Assembly: GCA_937927195.1 (NCBI GenBank)
Contig: CALBCY010000171.1
Location: 1 to 64,000, forward strand
Direction of reading: 5' to 3'
Source: an uncultured Chitinophagales bacterium
GTDB taxonomy: Bacteria; Bacteroidota; Bacteroidia; Chitinophagales; UBA2359
DNA length: 64,000 nt
A model generated the notes under the pieces. The model searched no databases and was not told where the DNA came from. It saw nothing but the letters and a program-made list of their open reading frames with translations. The translations under genes were made by a program, and so were the position numbers. Below are positions 1-8,142 of the stretch, in pieces (position 1 is the first letter of the stretch; the number at the start of each line of letters is the position of its first letter).

Positions 1-55
1 GAGATATAAAACCACACAGCATTGAGAAAACCTACCATTTTATTGAATTTTGTTT

Positions 56-71
56 AAAATGCGCGCATTTT
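56..71. repeat. 16-bp perfect palindrome
   Basis: AAAATGCGCGCATTTT is a perfect palindrome lying about 150 bases before the helicase start. It could be an operator, or the remains of a terminator for a gene left of the window. There is no T-run typical of a strong terminator. The rest of 1-222 is AT-rich with no coding signal; GACCTTTG at 191-198 is one base off a Bacteroidota -7 box. Confidence 0.4.
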
Positions 72-222
72 ATTAAAAATCATTTACTTGCGCAGCAAAT
101 AAGCCTAATTTCTTTAGATAATGTTTAACAATTTTCAAAACTTTTAGGAAGAGAATCCCTAATTAATTCAAATAGCCCAATTAAATATGCGACCTTTGCA
201 GCTTATTATAAGTTGAAATTTT

Positions 223-2286
223 ATGAATTCTTTTGAAGAAACCGGCTTAAAACAGGAACTGCTTGAGGCCATTAGCGAAATGGGCTTTGTAGAACCCACC
301 CCAATACAAGCTTTAACCATTCCCCATTTATTAACCTCAGATAGAGATATTATTGCTCTAGCCCAGACAGGTACGGGTAAAACCGCTGCTTTTGGACTTC
401 CAGCACTTCATCTTACTGATGTTAAAAACAAAAAGACTCAAACGCTTATTCTCTGCCCTACCAGAGAACTTTGCCTCCAGATTGCTAGAGATTTGGAAAG
501 TTATGCCAAATTCATGAAAGGAGTTGGTGTAGTGGCTGTTTATGGTGGAGCTAGTGCTGATACTCAAATTAGAGCTATTAGAAAAGCAGGTCAAATAATT
601 GTCGGAACTCCGGGAAGAACCAGAGATTTGATTAATAGAGGAAAACTAGTTGTTTCCAATATTGAAAGAATAATTCTTGACGAAGCAGATGAAATGCTTA
701 CGATGGGTTTCAAGGAGGAATTAGATGCCATTCTTGAAAATACTCCAGATGACAAGCAAACATTGTTGTTCTCTGCCACTATGTCCAAGGACATTATTCG
801 TGTTACTAAAAAATACATGGATGATCCTGTTGAACATTCTGTTGCCAGAGTTAATGTGGGTGCAGAAAATGTACAGCATGTTTATTACACTGTTCAAGCA
901 AAAGACAAATACGAAGTTTTAAAAAGAATTGCCGATATCAATCCAAATATCTACGGCATCGTTTTTTGTCGTACTAGAAGAGATACAAAAGAAATTTCAA
1001 ACAAACTTATTCAAGACGGCTACAGCGCTGATTCACTGCATGGTGATTTGTCTCAGGCACAGAGAGACAAGGTGATGGAGCGTTTTAGAAACAAACAATT
1101 ACAAGTACTTGTCGCTACAGATGTAGCTGCAAGAGGATTGGATGTTAACAGTCTTACCCATGTCATAAATTTCACACTTCCTGATACAACTGAAAGTTAT
1201 ACCCACAGAAGTGGTAGAACTGGAAGAGCTGGGAAAAATGGAATTTCTGTCGCAATTGTTCATTCTAGAGAATTGCGAAAAATCAGAGACATCGAAAAAA
1301 GATCTGGAATAGTTTTCAAACAAGAAGTAGTTCCTACCGGAAAAGATATTTGCTCGATACAATTATTAAAACTCATCGATAAAATTGTAAAAGTTGAAGT
1401 CGATGAAAAGCAAATAGAACCATTCCTTCCCGCTATTTACGAACAGTTCGAATCTTTGGATAGAGAACAGTTAATCAAACACTTCGTATCCACTGAATTT
1501 AACCGTTTTCTTGCCTACTACAAAAATGCTAGAGACATAAACTATTCATCCAGATCAAGAGATGGTGGTAGAGATAGAGATCGTGATAGAGGGAGAGATC
1601 GCGATAGAAGAGACGGAAGAGACGGAAGAGATAGAAGAGACCGTGACAGAAGAGATGGTAGAGATCGTGACAGTAGAGACAGTAGGGACCGAGACAGAGG
1701 TAGAGATCGCGATAGAAGAGACAGCAGAGATCGTGACAGTAGAGACAGTAGAGATCGCGACAGACGTCCTGACAGAAGAGAGGACAGAAGAGACGAAAGA
1801 AGTTATGACAGAGATCGTGAAAGAAGTTCAGATAGAAGGGACAACAGAGATCGTCAAGATGGAGGCGAAAGAAGAGAGAGAAGATCGGAACCTGTTGCAA
1901 GAATAGTAAAAGAAGGCTTTTCGAGAATGTACATCAATGTTGGTACAAAAAACGATTTAGATGCATCTCGCTTAATGGGCATCGTCAATGAAGCGCTTGA
2001 CTCAAGTAGTGCTGAAATTGGCAAGATTGACATTATGAAAAAGTTTTCTTTCTTTGAAGTTGATTCATCAGTTGAGAGAGATTTAGTTAAAGGTCTTAAT
2101 GGAACTGAATTTGAAGGTGTTCCAATAGTGGTTGAAGTTTCTGAGAACAAAGCACCACCACCATTTACATCTAAAAAGAAATCATACAAACCAGGGCCTA
2201 AAACCAATGCTGTACGCAGATTGAAAAAGAAGAGAATAGCCCCTTCATCAGGCCCTAGGAACAATAGAAGAAACAGAAGAAAATAA
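223..2286 (+). CDS. deaD: DEAD-box ATP-dependent RNA helicase with Arg/Asp repeat tail
   Basis: ATP-dependent RNA unwinding, probably in ribosome assembly or cold adaptation and RNA decay (role inferred from the DeaD/CsdA family). All core motifs are visible: Q motif (F4 to Q29), Walker A AQTGTGKT (residues 47-54), PTREL, TPGR, DEAD (153-156), SAT, and HRSGRTGRAG from H328. After the two RecA domains and a linker, residues about 443-556 are a low-complexity tract of RD, RDR and SRD units. Then comes a DbpA-type RNA-binding domain (about 566-638) and a very basic tail rich in K and R. The start is the first ATG of the Q-motif reading frame. The gene stands alone and is followed by a strong terminator. 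The symbol follows domain architecture; a CshA- or RhlE-like name would also be defensible. Confidence 0.93.
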   Translation: MNSFEETGLKQELLEAISEMGFVEPTPIQALTIPHLLTSDRDIIALAQTGTGKTAAFGLPALHLTDVKNKKTQTLILCPTRELCLQIARDLESYAKFMKGVGVVAVYGGASADTQIRAIRKAGQIIVGTPGRTRDLINRGKLVVSNIERIILDEADEMLTMGFKEELDAILENTPDDKQTLLFSATMSKDIIRVTKKYMDDPVEHSVARVNVGAENVQHVYYTVQAKDKYEVLKRIADINPNIYGIVFCRTRRDTKEISNKLIQDGYSADSLHGDLSQAQRDKVMERFRNKQLQVLVATDVAARGLDVNSLTHVINFTLPDTTESYTHRSGRTGRAGKNGISVAIVHSRELRKIRDIEKRSGIVFKQEVVPTGKDICSIQLLKLIDKIVKVEVDEKQIEPFLPAIYEQFESLDREQLIKHFVSTEFNRFLAYYKNARDINYSSRSRDGGRDRDRDRGRDRDRRDGRDGRDRRDRDRRDGRDRDSRDSRDRDRGRDRDRRDSRDRDSRDSRDRDRRPDRREDRRDERSYDRDRERSSDRRDNRDRQDGGERRERRSEPVARIVKEGFSRMYINVGTKNDLDASRLMGIVNEALDSSSAEIGKIDIMKKFSFFEVDSSVERDLVKGLNGTEFEGVPIVVEVSENKAPPPFTSKKKSYKPGPKTNAVRRLKKKRIAPSSGPRNNRRNRRK

Positions 2287-2314
2287 ATTCGCAAAACCAG
2301 TCTTTTTTGATTAC

Positions 2315-2360
2315 TATTTTTCAATGTTCCCTGGATAAAAACAGGGAACATTGAAAAATA
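2315..2360. terminator. Rho-independent terminator, 19-bp stem
   Basis: Arms 2315-2333 and 2342-2360 are perfectly complementary (core CAATGTTCCCTG), with an 8-base loop and A/T runs on both sides, so it can end transcription of the helicase. It lies 29 bases after the helicase stop. Confidence 0.9.
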
Positions 2361-2401
2361 AAACCTATGCTTGAAAAGACAATGTCACTAAATGATCTGT
2401 G

Positions 2402-3325
2402 ATGTTTTCTTTTCAATTAATGTACGAGGCATTTTTATCCCAATCACAATTTATGAAACACCCACTACTCCCCCAAAACATGGAAAATTGGAATGCCATA
2501 ACTATTTCCGATTTAAATAAAACTGAATTCATAAAGAACAACAATTCCTTAAAAGCAAACGAGAATTTAGTTTATACAATAATCTTAATTGAAGAAGCGG
2601 AAGGCTCAATAATGATTGATTACAATTCGTACCAACTTCAAGCCAACCAATTATTTATAATCCAACCTTACCAATCGAAATATTTAAACTTAGATTCAAA
2701 AGCCAAAGGAAAAATCCTTAGTTTTTCTAAATTATTTTTATTGGAAAACGATATACCAGAAACCTTGATTTCTGACATTCACCTTTTCAAAGCTTTCGGA
2801 GATAATCCACCTTTGAAACTCAATGACAAATCCTTTTCGAAACTTAGTCAAATTATTGCGGAACTAAAGAATGTAATTCCGTACCAAAGTCAACTTTCAG
2901 GACATACTATTGAAACTTTGCTCAACCTCTTTCTCAATATGTGTTACAACCTTGATTCTTCAGATTGTAAAAAGATAGATGAAGAAAATCAAGCACTATG
3001 GATTTACAAAGGCTTTAAAGATTTGATTGAACAAAATTTTAATGATTGGCATGACCTGGATTTATATGCTGAATCCATGAACCTCAATCCAGAGCAAATA
3101 TCTTTGAACGTAAAATCTATTTCTGGCTATACTGCAGGACAATTACTACAAAGCCGCATCAATCTTCAAGCAAAAAAATTATTGATGGAAACACAGCTTA
3201 ATTTGGATGAGATTTCTCAAAAACTGGGTTATCAAGTGTTGCAAAAATTTGACGAAAACTTCAAAACTCAGGTTGGCCGTAGTCCACAGGAATTTCGCGC
3301 AGACTTCCATGATTCTGAGAACTAA
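2402..3325 (+). CDS. AraC-family transcriptional regulator
   Basis: A roughly 300-residue protein with an N-terminal cupin-like sensing half (strand-rich, about residues 30-115) and a C-terminal pair of helix-turn-helix segments (about 205-302). The second ends in the family signature LGYQ...FDENFKTQVGRSPQEFR, equivalent to the usual GFxxxxYFxRxFKKxxGxSPxxYR. The ligand is unknown. The start is uncertain: GTG 2399 and ATG 2402, 2420, 2453 and 2480 are all in frame, and the cupin fold would survive any of them. The protein uses LGYQVLQKFDENFK where most members have F or Y at the aromatic positions, so DNA contacts may be divergent. No divergently transcribed target gene lies next to it. Confidence 0.82.
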   Translation: MFSFQLMYEAFLSQSQFMKHPLLPQNMENWNAITISDLNKTEFIKNNNSLKANENLVYTIILIEEAEGSIMIDYNSYQLQANQLFIIQPYQSKYLNLDSKAKGKILSFSKLFLLENDIPETLISDIHLFKAFGDNPPLKLNDKSFSKLSQIIAELKNVIPYQSQLSGHTIETLLNLFLNMCYNLDSSDCKKIDEENQALWIYKGFKDLIEQNFNDWHDLDLYAESMNLNPEQISLNVKSISGYTAGQLLQSRINLQAKKLLMETQLNLDEISQKLGYQVLQKFDENFKTQVGRSPQEFRADFHDSEN

Positions 3326-4083
3326 AACCCTCGTTTTTCCGATTTTCTTTATAAAATCTTTTTGTTTTTGATTCAATTAATAAACCACAGCTTTCCCTTT
3401 GGTTTATTAACTATCGGGCCCGTAATTCTCTTATTATGGAATGAAGGAATCGCCCCTCTATCTGCAGAATTCAATTCAACACATAGCTTTCTTCGCTATT
3501 GTAAGGCTGAAACATTACAAACATCATTGGAATTAAATACTTAGTGATAAGTAATCTAGTTCAGTACAATTGCAGAATTAAAAGTCTCATCAAAAGATTG
3601 ACCATAGTCTGTTACACATGCCATAAACAAACGGTTTTCAAATGTCCGCGACTACCGATCAAGAATTTTCCCATTTAATATGCTGTATAATTTGAAAAAA
3701 TCATGCATTTTTTTCATTTTAGCATTGAAAAACAACCTGTTATTGCAATTTTGGGAACCCTATCCTTGAATATTTGATTAAATAAATTGAATAGTTATTT
3801 TTGGGATCTTAAAGTTTGCAATAAAAGAAGCTTCAATATCACCATTTTGCCCAAGCAAATACATTATAGTCCCGCCTATAAAAAATGAACTTCTAGCAAA
3901 ACCTTTAGAGTAATAATAGCTCTAAAACATTCTGAATAAAAGACCTTAGACTCTGGTTTGATCATAGATTTACAATCCGCTAAAAGGCATAAATATTGTT
4001 TTTCATGCTTTGTACCAATTTAGTCTATTGTCTAAAGCCTATTTGATATATAAAATATTTAACCCAATAAAATTAAACCTGAA
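3326..4083. other. 758-base intergenic region, no convincing gene
   Basis: AT-rich. A short open stretch of about 43 codons on the minus strand (about 3780-3915) reads like the end of a membrane-associated protein (FARSSFFIGGTIMYLLGQ), but it is preceded by an in-frame stop and has no start; it could be a gene remnant. No terminator or strong promoter is visible. Confidence 0.4.
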
Positions 4084-5958
4084 ATGATGAACAAGGTTTT
4101 TCCAATATTTCTCCTATTTTTCTTTAGCCACTCTTCCCTGGCCCAGGATCGATTTTCAATTGCAAAAGAGGCCAGTAATTTGTTTCCTGATGATGAGGTG
4201 GCAATCCTCGAATCTTCGATAAATATCGAGTTTAAGGAAGATAGATCCAAAGGCAAAATTGCTGTTGTCAGATACGATGATGAATACATTGCTCTTCAGA
4301 ATAAAGTTAAATTTTATTACACCAAATTTTATGATGGTGAATCTGAGATAACAGCCTTCCAATCTGGAGCTCCTGCCGATGACGATTACTACAATAGTGA
4401 TGGAATATTTCATTCCGACGTAAGGGTAATATACTCTGCGATTAATCTAAGAGATTTTGCTCAAATTCATGAAACCTATTCCATTAAAGAATACCACGAT
4501 CTAAGATATTTAACGAGTATTTATTTAACGCAGCCCTACCCTTGTCTTAAAAGAAAAATTAGAATAGTCATTCCTGAAGACATGAAAGTAAATCTTCTTC
4601 AATTTAACCTTGAAGAGTTCGATATTAGCAGTAAAACAGAGGATGGGAAAAAATCAGTTATTTATACCTATTCAGGGACAAATCTAGAAAGCTTTACAAA
4701 CGAGAAGGATGCTCCCGGAAATTCATACATTTACCCGCACATTCTTTTCAACATAGAATCTTATTCTGAAAGTGGAAAGCAAAAAACATTGTTCTCCTCT
4801 ACTGATGATTTGTATGGATGGTACAGCAGTCTCGTAGATAAAATAGGCAACAACAAGGAACCATTAAGAAAACAAGTCGAAAAATTAACCGCAGAAGCTC
4901 AATCAGACAAAGAGAAAGTAGAAAGTATATTTTATTGGGTTCAAAATAACATTCGGTACATTGCTTTTGAAGATGGCATCGCAGGATTCAAACCAGAAAA
5001 CTGCCAAAACGTTTACAAAAAGAAGTATGGAGATTGTAAGGGCATGGCCAACCTAATGAAACAAATGCTAATCATAGCTGGCTTTGATGCCCGACTAACT
5101 TGGATGGGCACCAAGTCTTTGGCTTATGATTATACAACCCCATCTTTAGCTGTTGACAATCACATGATCTGTGCCCTTAAATGGGAAGACGATTTTATTT
5201 ACCTTGATGCAACTGAAGAATTCATTAACATTGACAGTTATGCAGAAAGGATTCAAGGACAAGCTGTATTGATTGAAGACGGAACAAAATACATTTTAAA
5301 AACCATTCCAATTAGCAGCCATGAGAAGAACAAAAGAACTTATGAGCTCAATCTTGAAGTTGGAGCAGAAAACAAACTAGAAGGCAATGTTGAAGTAAAA
5401 TTCAGTGGTGAAGCCAAAACCTCATTGATGCAATATGTGAAATACACAGAGTCCAATAAAAAGGAAGAAGCCATTGCTGATTTCCTCTCGTATGGCGATA
5501 ACAATATTAAAATTACAGACATTGAAGAAGCTGGATTTGACCATAAAAGTACCCAAGGTTCTTTAAAGGGAAGTATTGAAATGGATGAATACGTAAGTGA
5601 ATTTGGAAAAGAACTTTATGTTTATCTTGATCCCTATAAATTATATGAACAATCAGAATTCAGAAAAGAAAGAAAATTTGATTACTGGATGAGCTATAAA
5701 AAATTCGAGACCATAACCGTTAAACTAAAGATTCCATCTGGATTTACATTGTCCTCTATACCTGAACCCATTTCATTTCAAAATGAAGACTTTAAATTCA
5801 ATGGCAAATACAAAGAAGATGGACAAACCATTGAATATAATTTTTCAGTCGAAATTCCAGATGCTAAAATCTCTGTTGACAACATCAATTCATGGAATGA
5901 TTTCAATTCTAAACTGGATGAATTTTATGAACAGCCTTTGATTTTCAAACAACAATAA
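4084..5958 (+). CDS. Secreted DUF3857 / transglutaminase-like protein, intact catalytic triad
   Basis: A 624-residue exported protein: signal peptide to about residue 20 (ends SLAQ), a DUF3857 beta-rich domain (about 45-230), a transglutaminase-like cysteine-protease fold (about 260-400) and a C-terminal beta domain (DUF3858-like). The triad is complete: Cys318 in YGDCKGMAN, His360 in VDNHMIC and Asp375 in YLDATEE. Bacterial members are presumed periplasmic or cell-surface proteases or cross-linking enzymes; no substrate is known. It is the first gene of a run with 12 bases to the next gene and 39 to the third, so co-transcription is likely. ATG 4084 and ATG 4087 are both possible starts. Function beyond the fold is inference. 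Confidence 0.85.
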   Translation: MMNKVFPIFLLFFFSHSSLAQDRFSIAKEASNLFPDDEVAILESSINIEFKEDRSKGKIAVVRYDDEYIALQNKVKFYYTKFYDGESEITAFQSGAPADDDYYNSDGIFHSDVRVIYSAINLRDFAQIHETYSIKEYHDLRYLTSIYLTQPYPCLKRKIRIVIPEDMKVNLLQFNLEEFDISSKTEDGKKSVIYTYSGTNLESFTNEKDAPGNSYIYPHILFNIESYSESGKQKTLFSSTDDLYGWYSSLVDKIGNNKEPLRKQVEKLTAEAQSDKEKVESIFYWVQNNIRYIAFEDGIAGFKPENCQNVYKKKYGDCKGMANLMKQMLIIAGFDARLTWMGTKSLAYDYTTPSLAVDNHMICALKWEDDFIYLDATEEFINIDSYAERIQGQAVLIEDGTKYILKTIPISSHEKNKRTYELNLEVGAENKLEGNVEVKFSGEAKTSLMQYVKYTESNKKEEAIADFLSYGDNNIKITDIEEAGFDHKSTQGSLKGSIEMDEYVSEFGKELYVYLDPYKLYEQSEFRKERKFDYWMSYKKFETITVKLKIPSGFTLSSIPEPISFQNEDFKFNGKYKEDGQTIEYNFSVEIPDAKISVDNINSWNDFNSKLDEFYEQPLIFKQQ

Positions 5959-5970
5959 TTTCCCTCTACA

Positions 5971-8103
5971 ATGCGATTTATAGGCTTACTAATTTTTACA
6001 CTCTGCTCGATACAACTAGTGGGGCAGCTCCCAGATTTTTATTCCGATTACACAGAAAGGGATGTAAAGAAAAAAACCTGGTTCAGCGAAGAAGCTGTTC
6101 ACAATGAAATAGAATACCCAGACGAATGGAATAAATATTCGGCAATCTTTCTAACTTATCATGTCTCACATGAAGCAATAGAAGACAATAAAATTTATAC
6201 CGCCATTGTTAGTTCATTAACTCATATCAGAGTGAAATTATTGGATGATGCAGCAGTTTCAAAATTTTCAGAATTTTATTATAAAATGGAACCTGGAATC
6301 GGAAACTTTGGAGACAAATACATAGGCATTCGAGTAGTTAAACCAAATGGCTCAGCTACTAAAGTTAGCAAATCCGAAGCAGTAGAAGAGGAGGATGGTA
6401 AAATGAAATTGGCCATTCCTGATCTTGAAATCGGAGACATTCTAGACTATTATATATTTGACAAAAGTCCAAGTTCCGGCATTACAAATGGGACATATGT
6501 AGCAGCCGACCGTTTTCCTGTTCAAGATGAATATCCAATCAAAAACTTTGAATACATTGTAACCTGTGATAATAATTGGGAGGTTCAATTTACAACCGGT
6601 AAGAACGGATATAAAATTAACGAAAGTATTGTCAAAGAAAGAGGAAAAAAAATGTTGCGTTTTTCTGTAAAAGAATCTGATATTCCGGCAATCGAATCTC
6701 AAATTTGGCAAAATCCATATCTATCTGCTCCTTATATAAAAAACTACCTAAAATATTCTTACAAAAACATGTCATATGAAAAACCATCTGATACCAATAT
6801 ACTCAGAAAAACCAGTCTCGAAGAAGAAGAAATAGAGGATACTTATACTCGATTTTATTTCCCTGATGCTGCTGCCAGAAATGAATACAATGCATTTAAA
6901 AAATTCCTTTCGAAAAACAACAAAGAAAACATTTCAAAGGAAAGAAAACTAGAAGAATATTTCAAATTCATAAGACATAAATTCATGAACATGCATTATG
7001 TTCACGATCAATTTCACAATGAGGGGTTCAGAGAGGAAAAGATGGAACTAATAATGGGACACATCAGATATGGACTACAAGCAATGGATATTCCTTATGA
7101 AATATTAGTGGTAGCCAATAAAGACATTGGACATTATGAAGACATGATCAATGTGGGAGAGACAGATTATGTCATCAAAATAAACATGAAAAATGATGTA
7201 TATCTTTACAAACCTGACCCATTTACTTTATTCAATCATTTGCCCTACAGAGTGGAAGGCGCCAATGCCTTTGTTGTGGACGCAGAAGGAAACGACATCA
7301 ATGTTTCACGTTTTCAAATTCCAATCTCTAAACCTGAGAATAATAAAATGAACCATGTTTCAACCATTGATTTAGACCTGGACAATCATGAGAAAATTTC
7401 AGTTAATACCAACATTAAACTTACAGGCCACCAAATAGAAAACTATCCTGAAAGATTGTGTAACTGGCAAAAAATGATTTGGGATGAAAATAAAAAATAT
7501 GGAACCAAATTATGGGGACATCCCGATGAATACAAAAGAGGAGATCAAATCAAATTTCAACAATACCAAAAGGATGTAAAAAAAGACATAAAGGAACGTT
7601 TGAAAAAATACGCAAACAACCATTATGACTTGGAAATAAAAGAATTAAAAAAAGCTTCTGCAAAATTAAAAAGCGGCAGCAAAGAATCTCAAGTATTAGA
7701 AATACAATTTGACTTTGATCTGGAAAATATGGTAAAAAAGGTTGGACCCAATTACATCGTTAAAATTGGACAGATGGTCGGTGGACAAGTTACTCCTGAC
7801 CATGATGAAAAAAGAATCTACCCCATCTGTATGGATTACCCCAGAATGTACAATTACCAAATAGAATTTAAAATTCCAGATGGCTACGAAGTCGATGGCT
7901 TGGAGGAACTCAACAACGACATTGACAATGAAACAGGCCACTTTAAATCTTCTGCTAAAGTGGAAGAAAATATTCTTAAAATTTCATTTGAGAAAATGTA
8001 CAAACACAATTACGAACCAACTGAAAACTGGGAGAAAATGAAGGCCTTCTTAACTCCTGCTACTAAATTTAATTCCAAGGAGATAATGCTTAGAAAAAAA
8101 TAA
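5971..8103 (+). CDS. Secreted DUF3857-family protein, transglutaminase triad lost
   Basis: A 710-residue exported protein with signal peptide (ends LVGQ), a DUF3857-type N-terminal half (KLLDDAAVSKFSEFYYK; LEIGDILDYY), a degenerate transglutaminase-like middle (about 320-450) and a C-terminal beta domain. The intact upstream neighbour has GDCK; here the matching stretch has no Cys (EEKMELIMGHIRYGL). The His position reads as Tyr in ETDYVIKI, and the Asp position falls in LYKPDPF. By my alignment by eye this is a pseudoenzyme. It is a close paralogue of the next gene, with long blocks of identity (EYFKFIRHKFMNMHYV; VKKVGPNYIVKIGQ), so the two arose by tandem duplication. A structural or regulatory partner role for the active upstream protein is inference. 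Confidence 0.8.
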   Translation: MRFIGLLIFTLCSIQLVGQLPDFYSDYTERDVKKKTWFSEEAVHNEIEYPDEWNKYSAIFLTYHVSHEAIEDNKIYTAIVSSLTHIRVKLLDDAAVSKFSEFYYKMEPGIGNFGDKYIGIRVVKPNGSATKVSKSEAVEEEDGKMKLAIPDLEIGDILDYYIFDKSPSSGITNGTYVAADRFPVQDEYPIKNFEYIVTCDNNWEVQFTTGKNGYKINESIVKERGKKMLRFSVKESDIPAIESQIWQNPYLSAPYIKNYLKYSYKNMSYEKPSDTNILRKTSLEEEEIEDTYTRFYFPDAAARNEYNAFKKFLSKNNKENISKERKLEEYFKFIRHKFMNMHYVHDQFHNEGFREEKMELIMGHIRYGLQAMDIPYEILVVANKDIGHYEDMINVGETDYVIKINMKNDVYLYKPDPFTLFNHLPYRVEGANAFVVDAEGNDINVSRFQIPISKPENNKMNHVSTIDLDLDNHEKISVNTNIKLTGHQIENYPERLCNWQKMIWDENKKYGTKLWGHPDEYKRGDQIKFQQYQKDVKKDIKERLKKYANNHYDLEIKELKKASAKLKSGSKESQVLEIQFDFDLENMVKKVGPNYIVKIGQMVGGQVTPDHDEKRIYPICMDYPRMYNYQIEFKIPDGYEVDGLEELNNDIDNETGHFKSSAKVEENILKISFEKMYKHNYEPTENWEKMKAFLTPATKFNSKEIMLRKK

Positions 8104-8142
8104 ACCACCAAACCTGAGTTCTAGACCCAAAAGACCATTATT

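Noticed and set aside
1529-1906. Long open frames in other phases inside the helicase RD repeat (1529-1900 minus, 1562-1906 plus)
   Set aside because: The repeated AGAGAC-type sequence opens several frames at once; these are shadows of the low-complexity tract.
3362-3544. 60-codon open frame on the plus strand
   Set aside because: No family, no promoter or ribosome site, and it starts in an AT-rich gap; likely chance.
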